This document shows positions 43,616-54,300 of a DNA stretch of 54,559 bases, piece after piece. This stretch comes from Lysobacterales bacterium. GTDB taxonomy: Bacteria > Pseudomonadota > Gammaproteobacteria > Xanthomonadales > Xanthomonadaceae. A program made the translations under genes and the position numbers. Location: contig JAGRJY010000187.1 in NCBI GenBank assembly GCA_020442465.1, positions 1 through 54,559 on the forward strand. Direction: 5' to 3'. The notes under the pieces were generated by a model. That model was not told where the DNA came from. It made no database searches and saw only the letters and a list, made by a program, of their open reading frames with translations. Position 1 is the first letter of the stretch; each line of letters opens with the position of its first letter.

Positions 43616-44214
43616 TCAGCGCGAGGAAGGCTGGCGCAGCGCGATTGACTGGATGCCGTGGCCGTTCAGCGTGGCCTTGGCCTGCTCGAGTTCGCGCGCA
43701 CTGGCGAAAGGACCGAGCATGACCCGATGCACGGTGCGCCCGCCGCTGGTCGTGGTCGGTTCGATGCGTGCGACCAGGCCGGAGAATGCGATCGCCGCCT
43801 TGACCTCTTCGGCGCCGCGCACGTCGCCGAAGGCGCCGGCCTGCAGAAAGAACCGGTCGGCCGCCGTGTCCGGTGCCGGCGTCGGCGGCGGATCCTTCAC
43901 CTGCGCGCTCAGTTCGGCTTCGGGGATCTGCACCTCGCGTTCGGTCAGCACGGTGTAGAAATCGTACTTCGGCTTGCTTGGCTCGGACGCTGCGGGTCGC
44001 TGCGCGATCGGTGGCTCGGGATCACGCGGTGCCGAGGCATTCGGCTGCGGTTGCGGAAACAGCTTCGCCCGGTCGAGCAGGCCATCGCCGTGCAGCACCC
44101 ATGCGGCGATTCCTAGCCCGACCACGAGACCGATGCCCAGCCATGCCCAGCCGGGCAGACCGCGACGCGGTTCGTTGGTGCGTCGCGCCTGTGACTTGCC
44201 CCGTCGTGCAGCCA

Positions 44215-44215
<1 letters not shown>
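43616..44215 (-). CDS. SPOR-domain membrane protein
   Basis: 199 residues from ATG 44215, which shares one base with the argS stop (TGATG). A positively charged N-terminus, one transmembrane helix (GWAWLGIGLVVGLGIAAWVL), and a Pro/Ala-rich linker are followed by a C-terminal SPOR domain (about 120-199): RFFLQAGAFGDVRGAEEVKAAIAFSGLVARIEP and VHRVMLGPFASARELEQAKATL. SPOR domains bind denuded septal peptidoglycan. The FYTVLTEREVQIP segment is the block seen in the FtsN/argS-linked SPOR proteins of gammaproteobacteria, so a cell-division role is likely. Coupling to argS is a common arrangement. Confidence 0.88.
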
Positions 44216-45975
<1,760 letters not shown>

Positions 45976-46058
45976 GCGGGGTTTCCTGGACGGAAAGCCG
46001 CCTATGATAGCGCTCCCGGGCCCCTCCCGGCTCAGCGCGTCCCCACCGGCCGGGCCGC

Positions 46059-46076
46059 GTGACACGCCGGTGTCAC
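46059..46076. other. Inverted repeat in the argS/TonB-operon intergenic region
   Basis: GTGACACGCCGGTGTCAC: two 7-base arms (46059-46065 and 46070-46076) around GCCG. The arms contain the TGTCA core that also appears in the Pho-box-like array 110 bases downstream. It could be an operator or a hairpin; no T run follows. Confidence 0.4.
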
Positions 46077-46185
46077 CCCGCACTGCGAACATGCCGGCGG
46101 ACGACCAAGCCGCGGCCCGCGCGCCGAATCCCGGCTTGGGAGCGGCCGGCGCGGTCGGCGCGGAGGTCATCGGCGCGTCGCGGAG

Positions 46186-46236
46186 GTGTCATCCCGCTGA
46201 AATATCCGTGCAGCGGCACTGACATCTTTCGGTCAT
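46186..46236 (+). promoter_or_regulatory. Tandem PhoB-box-like array upstream of the TonB operon
   Basis: Heptamers begin exactly every 11 bases: GTGTCAT (46186), CTGAAAT (46197), GTGCAGC (46208), CTGACAT (46219), CGGTCAT (46230). Against the known Pho-box half CTGTCAT they match 6, 5, 2, 6 and 6 of 7. The pair 46219-46236 is the best box. A further AGGTCAT at 46164 is 22 bases upstream and so in the same phase. The array ends 49 bases before the first ATG of the operon, a normal place for PhoB next to -35. Confidence 0.6.
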
Positions 46237-46285
46237 ACGCTGCGCGCTGGGCCATCTGCCCCGTCGTGTCGATTCCGGAGTCTCC

Positions 46286-47044
46286 ATGAACCGTATCCCC
46301 CTCCTTCTCGTCGGGATGCTCGCGGGCGCCCTCGTCGCGCCCCTGCGTGCGGCCGAGCCGCTGGCCGAGCGACTGATCGCCCTGCGCGGCGAGGTCGAGC
46401 AGCTCAACAGCGAGCTCGAACTGACCCGGGAAGAGCAGCGCACCACGCTGGCCGGTTTGAACGCCCAGAAGGCCGAGCTGAAGGCCAGCGTCGACCGCCA
46501 GCAGCTCGCCGCCCGCGATGCACAGACCAAGCTCGACGAGGCCTATGCCGAAGCCGCCGAGCAGGGCACCAGTGGCGACGCCTTGCAGCCGGTGCTGCTC
46601 GAAGCGATCGATCAGCTGGACGCCCGCATCGCCGCCGGGCTGCCATTCAAGGTCGACGAACGCCGTGGCGAACTGCAGTCGCTGCGCACCGATATCCTGT
46701 CCGGCGTGTTGCCGGGAGCGCGCGCTGCGAACCGGCTGTGGGCGTTCTACGAGGACGAGATCCGCCTGACCCGCGAGAACGGGCTGCACAACCAGACCAT
46801 CGATGTCGCCGACGAGCGCGTCCTCGCCGAAGTCGCCAAGGTCGGCGCCATGGCGCTGTACTTCCGCACCCCCGACGGCCGCTACGGCCAGGCCGTGCAG
46901 CGCGGCGGCAAGTGGGTGTTCGAGCTGGCCGCGGGCGACGATCAGCGTCGGGCCATCGCCGGCCTGTTCGATGCCTACCGCAAGCAAATCCGCCAGGGCT
47001 TCTTCACCCTGCCTGTGCTGGCGGCCGAAGGAGGTGCGCGATGA
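46286..47044 (+). CDS. DUF3450 periplasmic coiled-coil protein of a TtpC-type TonB system
   Basis: 252 residues with signal peptide MNRIPLLLVGMLAGALVAPLRA. Residues about 25-110 form a coiled coil (LIALRGEVEQLNSELELTREEQRTTLAGLNAQKAELKASV). The DUF3450 core follows, with LLEAIDQLDARIAAGLPFKVDERRGELQSLRTDIL, ANRLWAFYEDEIRLTREN and GAMALYFRTPDGRYGQAV. DUF3450 genes regularly open operons with TtpC, ExbB, ExbD and TonB in Vibrio and Shewanella. The function is not established; a periplasmic partner of TtpC is likely. It overlaps the next gene by ATGA and is preceded by the Pho-box-like array. Confidence 0.88.
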   Translation: MNRIPLLLVGMLAGALVAPLRAAEPLAERLIALRGEVEQLNSELELTREEQRTTLAGLNAQKAELKASVDRQQLAARDAQTKLDEAYAEAAEQGTSGDALQPVLLEAIDQLDARIAAGLPFKVDERRGELQSLRTDILSGVLPGARAANRLWAFYEDEIRLTRENGLHNQTIDVADERVLAEVAKVGAMALYFRTPDGRYGQAVQRGGKWVFELAAGDDQRRAIAGLFDAYRKQIRQGFFTLPVLAAEGGAR

Positions 47045-48486
47045 ACGCCGCGGTCATCCGTGTCGCCGTGCTCGGACTTGGTCTGGTGTCGAGTCTCGCC
47101 CTGGCCCAGGACAAGGCAGGCACCTCGGCGCCTGCACAGCCCGCGGCCGCTGCTGCACTCACCGCGCCAGCGCCTGACGTGTCGCTGGACATGGCCTACA
47201 AGAAGGAATTCGCCTTCCTCGAAGCGCAGAAGCGCGAGCTGTCCGCGCGCATCGATACGGTGAAACGCGAATTCGAACGGGACCGGCAACGACTCGAAGG
47301 CGAAGTCACCGCGCTGGAAGGACAGGCGCTTTCCGCCCAGTCGCGCGCCGAATCGCTGGCCGGCGAACTGGTCAAGGCCGACCAGCTTGCCCAGGCCAAT
47401 GCCGACAATCGCGAGACGCTGCAGGCGACCTTCGACCAGGCGCGGTCCACCCTGGAGTCGCTGGACGTGGCGGGCCTCGGCGACCCGTCGTTCGTCGATC
47501 AGGACGATGCCGGCAAGCTGCAGGACCTGTTCGCGCGCGCGCAGCAGCGTCTCGGCGCGCTCAGCGCGATTCAGCGGGGGCCCGGACGGTTCTTCCTCGC
47601 CGATGGCAATGAAGTGGAAGGCACGGTCGTGCGTTTCGGCAACGTGGCGGCGTTTGGCGTGAGCCCGCAGGCTGCCGGCGCCCTGGCGCCGGCCGGTGGT
47701 GGCGCCTTCCGGATGTGGACCCAACCCGCCGACGCGACTGCCCGCGCGATGGCCGATGGCAAGCTGCCTGCGCTCATCGACATCTTCCTGTTCGAGAACG
47801 CCAATCTGGCGATCCCCGAGCCCGAAAAGAAGACCATCTGGAACGAGGTCAAGAAAGGCGGCCTGATCGGTTTCATCATTCTCGGCCTGGGCAGCCTCGC
47901 GATCGCGCTGGTGCTGCTGCGCGCGGTGTTCCTCAAGCAGGCCGGGGCAAGCATCTCGGGTGTACTGGATGCAGTGGCGCCGGCGATGCAGGCCAACCGC
48001 ATCGACGATGCCATCGCCGCGGCGAAGAAGTTCAAGGGGTCGGCGGCACGGGTCGTCACCGCTGCGCTGCGCGGCATCCAGCAGGCGCTCGGTGACAACC
48101 AGCTCGACCGGACCGAGCGCGAGCATCTCGAGGACATCGTGTCCGAATCGATCCTGCATGAATCCACCCCGCTGTCGCGGTTTGGCGGCGTGATCATGAT
48201 GATCGCCGCGGTAGCGCCGCTGCTCGGACTGCTCGGCACCGTGACCGGCATGATCCAGACCTTTGACGTGATCACCGAGTTCGGCACGTCCGATCCCAAG
48301 CTGCTGTCGGGCGGTATCGCCACGGCGCTGGTCACCACCGAGCTGGGTCTGATCGTGGCGATCCCCTGCCTGCTTTTCGGCAACCTGCTCAACGGCTGGT
48401 CGGACCGCATCAAGGACGACATGGAGAAGGCCGCGCTGCGCGCGATCAATCTCTACCAGGGCAACGTCGGACGGGTGGCGGCCTAG
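47041..48486 (+). CDS. TtpC-like MotA/TolQ/ExbB proton-channel protein with long periplasmic N-terminus
   Basis: 481 residues from ATG 47041. Signal peptide (VAVLGLGLVSSLALAQ), then a coiled-coil periplasmic region (about 55-150; FLEAQKRELSARIDTVKREF). A beta-type domain follows with GPGRFFLADGNEVEGTVVRFGNVAAFGVSPQ. The C-terminal MotA/TolQ/ExbB domain (about 275-480) has three membrane helices, including GLIGFIILGLGSLAIALVLLR and MMIAAVAPLLGLLGTVTGMIQTF. The layout is that of TtpC, the extra component of Vibrio TonB2-type systems, which is needed together with ExbB2/ExbD2. It overlaps DUF3450 by four bases; exbB follows after 18. Confidence 0.88.
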   Translation: MNAAVIRVAVLGLGLVSSLALAQDKAGTSAPAQPAAAAALTAPAPDVSLDMAYKKEFAFLEAQKRELSARIDTVKREFERDRQRLEGEVTALEGQALSAQSRAESLAGELVKADQLAQANADNRETLQATFDQARSTLESLDVAGLGDPSFVDQDDAGKLQDLFARAQQRLGALSAIQRGPGRFFLADGNEVEGTVVRFGNVAAFGVSPQAAGALAPAGGGAFRMWTQPADATARAMADGKLPALIDIFLFENANLAIPEPEKKTIWNEVKKGGLIGFIILGLGSLAIALVLLRAVFLKQAGASISGVLDAVAPAMQANRIDDAIAAAKKFKGSAARVVTAALRGIQQALGDNQLDRTEREHLEDIVSESILHESTPLSRFGGVIMMIAAVAPLLGLLGTVTGMIQTFDVITEFGTSDPKLLSGGIATALVTTELGLIVAIPCLLFGNLLNGWSDRIKDDMEKAALRAINLYQGNVGRVAA

Positions 48487-48504
48487 GCCGTCTTCGGATT
48501 TCGA

Positions 48505-49125
48505 ATGAGTCAGATCGGCGCCAGCGCAGGCCTTCTCGATACCTTCTCGGGCTATCTGGCCTCGGGTGGATTCGTCATGGGTCCGCTCGTGCTGGTCACC
48601 CTGGTGCTTTGGTACGCGATCGGCGCGCGTTGGGTGCTGCTGCGGCGCGGCAGTCAGAAGAATGTGCGCGTGCTGATGCGCAAGTACGCGCAGGGCAAGG
48701 GCAAGGCGCCCGACGGCATCATCGACCAGGCCATCGTGCGGGGGATCGCCCTGCGCGAGCAAGGTCTGCCGAACCTGCGCCGGGCGCTGGACGACGCTTT
48801 CGGCGGCTACGAAAGCAGCATCAAGCGCTATCGCACTGTGGTCACCTCGATGGTTGCGGTCGCGCCCCTGCTCGGGTTGCTCGGTACCGTCGCCGGCATG
48901 ATCGAAACCTTCGACTCGCTCGGCGACATGAGCCTGTTCTCGCAGACCGGCGGCATCGCCGGTGGCATCGCTACCGCCCTGTTCACCACCCAGATGGGCC
49001 TGGTCGTGGCCGTGCCCGGCGTGATCGTCAAGTCGGTGCTCGATCGCCGCGAGCAAAAGATCGAACACGACCTCAACCAGATCAAGGACCTGCTCACCAC
49101 AAGTCCGATCTCTCCCGTGGAGTAA
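48505..49125 (+). CDS. exbB: ExbB-like proton-channel subunit
   Basis: 206 residues; MotA/TolQ/ExbB family. Three membrane helices: GGFVMGPLVLVTLVLWYAIGARW, SMVAVAPLLGLLGTVAGMIETFDSL and GIATALFTTQMGLVVAVPGVIV. The motif APLLGLLGTVxGMIxTF is shared with the TtpC-like protein just upstream, so the operon codes for two paralogous channel proteins. With ExbD it should form the proton-driven motor that energises TonB. The stop is three bases from the exbD ATG. Confidence 0.93.
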   Translation: MSQIGASAGLLDTFSGYLASGGFVMGPLVLVTLVLWYAIGARWVLLRRGSQKNVRVLMRKYAQGKGKAPDGIIDQAIVRGIALREQGLPNLRRALDDAFGGYESSIKRYRTVVTSMVAVAPLLGLLGTVAGMIETFDSLGDMSLFSQTGGIAGGIATALFTTQMGLVVAVPGVIVKSVLDRREQKIEHDLNQIKDLLTTSPISPVE

Positions 49126-49128
49126 GCG

Positions 49129-49539
49129 ATGAAACGCCGCTTTCGCGCCAGCACCGAGGCCAATGTCGATCTCACTCCGATGATCGACATGACCTTCATC
49201 CTGCTGATCTTCTTCATGGTGTCGACGACGTTCGTCAAGGACATGAAGGTCGACATCAATCGCCCGGGCGCGCAGTCGCAGAGCGTGGCGTCGACCAAGG
49301 CCGTGCGCATCTACATCGACAAGCAGGGCGAGACCTACCTCGACGGCGAACCGATCCGCTCCTGGGTGATCCAGAGCCGCGTGCGCGACTTGCTCAAGGG
49401 CATGACGCAAAAGTCGGTGCTGGTCGTCACCGATGCCGACGTGCCCTCGCAGAAGCTGATCGACGTCGTGGATGCCGCGCGCTTGGCCGGCGCCGAGGAT
49501 GTGGGTGTCGCCACCGTCGCCGAGGCGGGCGAGGGCTAG
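49129..49539 (+). CDS. exbD: ExbD-like proton-channel subunit
   Basis: 136 residues; one transmembrane helix carrying the essential Asp (Asp20 in NVDLTPMIDMTFILLIFFMV, equivalent to Asp25 of E. coli ExbD), then a periplasmic domain VKDMKVDINRP...VRIYIDKQGETYLDG...VLVVTDADVPSQKLIDVVDAARLAGAEDVGVAT. ATG 49129 has GTGGAG upstream, inside the exbB end. Complete and normal in length. Confidence 0.94.
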   Translation: MKRRFRASTEANVDLTPMIDMTFILLIFFMVSTTFVKDMKVDINRPGAQSQSVASTKAVRIYIDKQGETYLDGEPIRSWVIQSRVRDLLKGMTQKSVLVVTDADVPSQKLIDVVDAARLAGAEDVGVATVAEAGEG

Positions 49540-49542
49540 GTC

Positions 49543-50172
49543 GTGGCATTCGGTCGTCCACAGCTGGTGGGGATGGCGAGCGCTGCGCTCGGCCTCGCGC
49601 TCGTGCTCGGCCTGATTATCTTCATGAACAACCAGCTGGCGCGGCCGGATGGCGACACCGGCAAGGCTGCCAGCAGCATCGAGGTGGTGAAGAAGGAAAA
49701 GCCGCCGCAGCAGGAGACGGTGCGCAAGCCCGAGCCGCCGAAACGCAAGCCGCGCCGTTCGGCGCCGGCGCCTCTGGTCGGTCTCGATTCTGGCCTGGAC
49801 GGACTCAACTTCGGCTTGCCCGGCTTCGATGCGAACGAGCTGGATCTCGGCAAGGGTCTGCTCGGCGACGGCGGTGACGTGGTGATGACCGACGACAGTG
49901 TCGACGTGCCGCCGCGACCGCTGGTGCAGTCGCCGATGCAGTATCCGCCGCGCGCCAAGGCGGCCGGTGTCACCGGCTACGTGCTGCTGAGCGTACTGAT
50001 CGGTCCCACCGGCCAGGTCGAGAAGGTCAAGGTGCTCGAAGCCCAGCCTGCCGGAGTCTTCGACGACATCGCGGTGTCCGGCGTGCAGACCTGGAAATTC
50101 GAGCCGGCGACCTACAAGGGCGAGAACGTTCGCGTGTGGGCCAAGCAGCGGGTGAGGTTCGACCTGTCATGA
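49543..50172 (+). CDS. tonB: TonB-like energy transducer
   Basis: 209 residues from GTG 49543. N-terminal membrane anchor LVGMASAALGLALVLGLIIFMN, a Pro/Lys-rich periplasmic spacer (KKEKPPQQETVRKPEPPKRK), and a C-terminal TonB domain beginning PLVQSPMQYPPRAKAAGVTGYVLLSVLIGPTGQVEKVKVLEAQP and ending WKFEPATYKGENVRVWAKQRVRFDL. The His of the E. coli TonB anchor helix is absent, as in TonB2-type proteins. It is three bases after exbD and overlaps the TPR gene by ATGA. It should couple the ExbBD/TtpC motor to the receptor encoded two genes later. Confidence 0.92.
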   Translation: MAFGRPQLVGMASAALGLALVLGLIIFMNNQLARPDGDTGKAASSIEVVKKEKPPQQETVRKPEPPKRKPRRSAPAPLVGLDSGLDGLNFGLPGFDANELDLGKGLLGDGGDVVMTDDSVDVPPRPLVQSPMQYPPRAKAAGVTGYVLLSVLIGPTGQVEKVKVLEAQPAGVFDDIAVSGVQTWKFEPATYKGENVRVWAKQRVRFDLS

Positions 50173-51314
50173 ACATGCTGTTTCGCCGTGGACTGATGCT
50201 GCTGGTGTTGAGCGCCTTGGCTGGCTTTGTCCGAGCTGAGGACGAGGTCGACTACGTCGAACTCGCCGCAGTGCTGGCGCGCGATGGCGAAATGGACCGC
50301 GCCAAACAGGCGCTCGGCCAGGTCGACCTCGCCGCCGAAGGCGTCGATCTGGCCAAGTACCACACCGTGCGCGGCCTGGTCGCGCTCGACCGCCAGCGAC
50401 TTGACGAGGCCGCCGCGGCTTTTGGCGAGGCCTTCAAGGCCGGTCAGACCGATCCGCTGATCCATCTCTACCGCGCCCAGGCGCTGTTCGGGCTTGAGCG
50501 CTACGCCGATGCCATAGCCGCGATCGACCAGGCGGGCGAGGCGGTCGATGGGTTGTCCGGCGCGTGGCTGATGCGCGCCCATGCGCTGTGGATGCTCGAC
50601 CGCAAGCAGGACGCGCTGAATGCGCTGGGCGCAGCTTCGGTGCGCTTTCCGGCCAACGCATCGTTCCAGCGGCGTCAGGTGTTCTACCTGATCGAGTCGG
50701 GTCTGTATCAGCAGGCGGCGGAGCTCGGCCGTGACTATCTGGCCCGGGTCGAAGGCAAGCCCGAGGACTACGTCGCCATCGGCACCGCACTGCGGCGCGG
50801 GCGAAGCTTCGACGAAGCGCTGCGCTTCCTCGAGCAGGCCCGGCTGCAGCACCCCGGCGACCTCAACATCGTCAAGGCGTTGGCGCAGACCTGGCTGGAG
50901 AAGGGCAACCCGTATGCGGCTGCCGAGCTGTTGGCCGTCGCCGCCGAGCGCGAACCCGCCCTGTTTGCCGAAGCGGCCGAACTGTTTCGCCGTGCCGGCC
51001 ATCCGCAGCGTGCGCTCAATCTCAACGCGCGGGTGGAAGACTCCGAGCGCAAGCTCAAGCAGCGGGTCGGCATTCTCGTCGAGCTGAAGCGTTTCGAACA
51101 GGTGGCCGGCATGGAGGCCGCGCTGCTGCGTGCCGGCCTGCTGGCTGACGAGGACATTCGCTACGCGCTGGCCTACGCCTATTTCCGCGGCGGCAATTTC
51201 GCTGCCGTGGAGCGCCACCTCTCGGCGCTGAAGCGTCCCGAGCTGTTCCGCAAGGCCACCGAACTCCGACGCCTGATGCAGGAGTGTGCCGATACCCCCT
51301 GGTCGTGCGCCTGA
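50169..51314 (+). CDS. Exported TPR-repeat protein of the TonB operon
   Basis: 381 residues from ATG 50169. Signal peptide MNMLFRRGLMLLVLSALAGFVRA, then about nine helix-turn-helix repeats of TPR type: VELAAVLARDGEMDRAKQALGQ, RQRLDEAAAAFGEAFKAGQTDPLIHLYRAQALFGLERYADAIAAIDQAG, VAIGTALRRGRSFDEALRFLEQAR and AYAYFRGGNFAAVERHLSAL. A periplasmic TPR protein closes the core of this operon type in Shewanella and Vibrio, and in V. vulnificus a TPR protein works with the TonB3 system. It may scaffold the complex or contact the receptor. Its stop is 14 bases before the receptor ATG. Confidence 0.88.
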   Translation: MNMLFRRGLMLLVLSALAGFVRAEDEVDYVELAAVLARDGEMDRAKQALGQVDLAAEGVDLAKYHTVRGLVALDRQRLDEAAAAFGEAFKAGQTDPLIHLYRAQALFGLERYADAIAAIDQAGEAVDGLSGAWLMRAHALWMLDRKQDALNALGAASVRFPANASFQRRQVFYLIESGLYQQAAELGRDYLARVEGKPEDYVAIGTALRRGRSFDEALRFLEQARLQHPGDLNIVKALAQTWLEKGNPYAAAELLAVAAEREPALFAEAAELFRRAGHPQRALNLNARVEDSERKLKQRVGILVELKRFEQVAGMEAALLRAGLLADEDIRYALAYAYFRGGNFAAVERHLSALKRPELFRKATELRRLMQECADTPWSCA

Positions 51315-51327
51315 CGGAAAGCCCTCG

Positions 51328-54300
51328 ATGAAACGTCCTGCTGCGGCCCTGGCGGCCCTTGCCCTCTCCAGTCTTTTTCTCGCCACGCGTCTGGCCGTCG
51401 CCGCGGAGCCAGCCGATCTGTCGCTGTATGTGTTCGATGGAGACCTGCCGCTCGGTGACGCCGACGTGCTGGTCGATGGCCAATCGCTGGGCAAGACCAA
51501 CGCCGACGGATCCATTCGCCTGAGCCTTCCGTCGGGCGCGCGCCACCTGGTCGTTCGCCGGGGTGACGACGAGGTCCTCAAGCTCGACCTCGAGCTGCAG
51601 GACGACGAGAACGCGCAGCTGATTGCCACCCTGCAGGGTGACGCCGAGCCGCACGTGCTGATCGAGAGCTCGCACCGTCAGGGCGCCACCTCGCTGCAGA
51701 CGCAAAGCAAGCTCGATCTGGGGCCGCCGGGCCAACTCAAGGGCCGCATCGTCAGCATCGAGGACGGCAAGCCGGTGGTGGGTGCGCGCGTCTACGTCAG
51801 CGGTACGCCGATCGACATCGTGACCGACGCCGACGGAAGTTTCGCCGTGCCGCTGACTGCGGGCAGCTACTCCGTCTCGGTGATCGCCGCCAACTTCAGT
51901 ACGCTCACGCTGGACAGCGTGGCGATCGAGGCAGAGCAATCCACCGAACGCGCGATCGAGCTCACGCCGGCCGGCTTCGAGCTGCCCGAATTCGTCGTGC
52001 TCGAGCCCTTCGTCGAAGGCTCGCTGGCGGCGTTCGTCGAGGAGAAGCGCACCAGTTCGGCGGTCGCCGACATTCTTGGCGCCGAGCAGATCTCGCGCGC
52101 CGGTGACTCCGATGCCGCGGGCGCACTGAAGCGCGTGACCGGCCTGACCCTGGTCGACGGCAAGTTCATCTATGTGCGCGGTCTGGGCGAACGCTACTCG
52201 AGCACGCTGCTCAACGCGGGACAGATTCCGAGCCCCGACCCGACGCGGCGCGTCGTGCCGCTGGATTTGTTCCCGGCAAGCCTGCTGTCCGGCATCGTGG
52301 TGCAGAAAACGTATACCGCGGACATGCCGGGCGAGTTTGGCGGCGGCACGGTGCAGCTGCGCACCCGCGGCGTGCCCGAATCCTTCCTGCTGAAGGCGTC
52401 GGTGGGTGCGGGCTACAACGACGGCACCACCGGCGAGGATGGTCTGCGCTACCGCGGTGGCAACCGCGACTGGACAGGACGCGACGACGGCACCCGGGCT
52501 CCGCCCGCCGCGCTCGACCTGGACCAGGCGAACCTGCCGACCGACCCGCTCGAACTTGAGTCCTTGGGTGAGTCTCTTGCGGCCAAGGGCTACTCGCTGC
52601 GCACCGATACCATTGGCCCCGACAGCAGTGCATCGTTCGAGATCGGCGATCTCTTCAAGTTTGGCGAAGGCGATTGGAGCCTTGGCTACATCGGTGCCAT
52701 TCGGCAGGCGCAGGGCTGGGACACGCGTGAGGAAGAACGCAACGTCATTGCGCTCGGTACCGACGGCCTTCGCCCCGTTGAAACCGGGCAACGCAACAGC
52801 ACCGAACGGGCGATCGACGGGAGCGTATTTCTCGCCGCCGGCCTTCAGGTAGGCGAGCTGCATACGGTGACTGCGACGGGCCTTCTGCTCCGCCAGACCA
52901 CCGACGACGCGCAATTCACCGATACCGAAGAAAGCGGCGAGCGTGAACGACGGTTTTCGCTGGAGTGGATCGAGAATGAGCTGGAAAGTTTCCAGTTCAG
53001 CGGCGAGCACTCCTTTCCTGCTCTGGCCAACCTTGCAGTCTTCTGGCAGGCGACCCAGTCGGACGCGTCGCGACTGTCTCCCAATGCGCGTGAGTACCGT
53101 TTCCGCTTTGACGAAGCGACGCAGCAGTATGTGGCGGGCGTGTTCAGCAACCAGCAGCGCTTCGAAGATCTGCGGGACACCGCCGACGAGTACCGCCTTG
53201 ATCTCAAATTGCCGATCACGTTTTCGGACGACGCCGACGTCACCCTGGCCGCGGGTGCGAGCCAGTTCAGCAAGGACCGGGTTTCGTCCATCCGGCGCTA
53301 CACCTTCGGCGGTTCGGTGCCCGGGGGCATGCTGTTCACCGACATCGAAGACCTGTTCACGCCGGACCGGATCGGCCCGGCCTCAGGTCAGCTGCGTCTT
53401 CGTGAGGTGACCACGGCGACCGACTCCTACACCGCCAGCCAGCAGCTCGACGCCTACTACCTCATGGCCGATGCGCACTGGCGCGCGTTCTCGCTGAATA
53501 TTGGTGCGCGCCAGGAAGATATCCTGCAGCAGGTCGTCACCCAGCAGCCCTTCGCCCCGAATCCGACGCCGGTAGTTGGCACGGTCGATCAGAAGGACCT
53601 GCTGCCGGCGGCCACATTGACCTGGGCCTATTCGGACAAGGCACAGCTGAGACTCGCCTACTCCGAGACGCTGTCGCGTCCGGATATCCGCGAACAGTCG
53701 CCGGCGAACTTCATCGACCCGCTGCTGGACGTGCGCGTGCTGGGCAATCCCGATCTCAAGCAGGCCGAGATCGAGAATCTCGATCTGCGCTGGGAGTACT
53801 ACTTCTCGCCCACCGAGAGCTTCTCGGTGGCTCTGTTCCAGAAGGACTTCCTGAATCCCATCGAGCTGGTCGCCGTGCCGGCGTCCGGAGACTTGCTGGG
53901 TATCCGCAACGCCGAGACCGCGACGAACCGCGGCATCGAGTTCGACCTGTACAGGGGCCTGGGATTTGTCGCGGGATGGGATTGGCTGCCCTGGTCGGCC
54001 GAGAAGCTGCCCTGGAATGATCTCTACTTGGGCGTGAACTATGCCCGTATCGAATCCGAAATCGACCTCGGCGACGACCCCGGCCAATTGACCAATGCGG
54101 TGCGACCGCTGCAGGGACAGTCGCCCTACGTGGCCAATCTCGCGCTGTCCTACCTGCCCGAAGATGGTCACACCGAAGCCACGCTGCTCTACAACGTGTC
54201 CGGCGCGCGCATCTCGCGCGTCGGCATTCGCGGCATCCCCGATACTCTCGAACAGCCTTTCGACCAGCTGGATTTCACCTACAGCAGATCGCTGCCCTGG

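Noticed and set aside
46975..49410. 811-codon open frame on the minus strand
   Set aside because: It is fully antisense to the TtpC-like, exbB and exbD genes, whose families, overlaps and ribosome binding sites are clear. Its own translation is Arg/His/Asp-rich low-complexity sequence typical of shadows in GC-rich DNA.
51055..53010. 651-codon open frame on the minus strand
   Set aside because: Antisense to the TPR and receptor genes; no family features.
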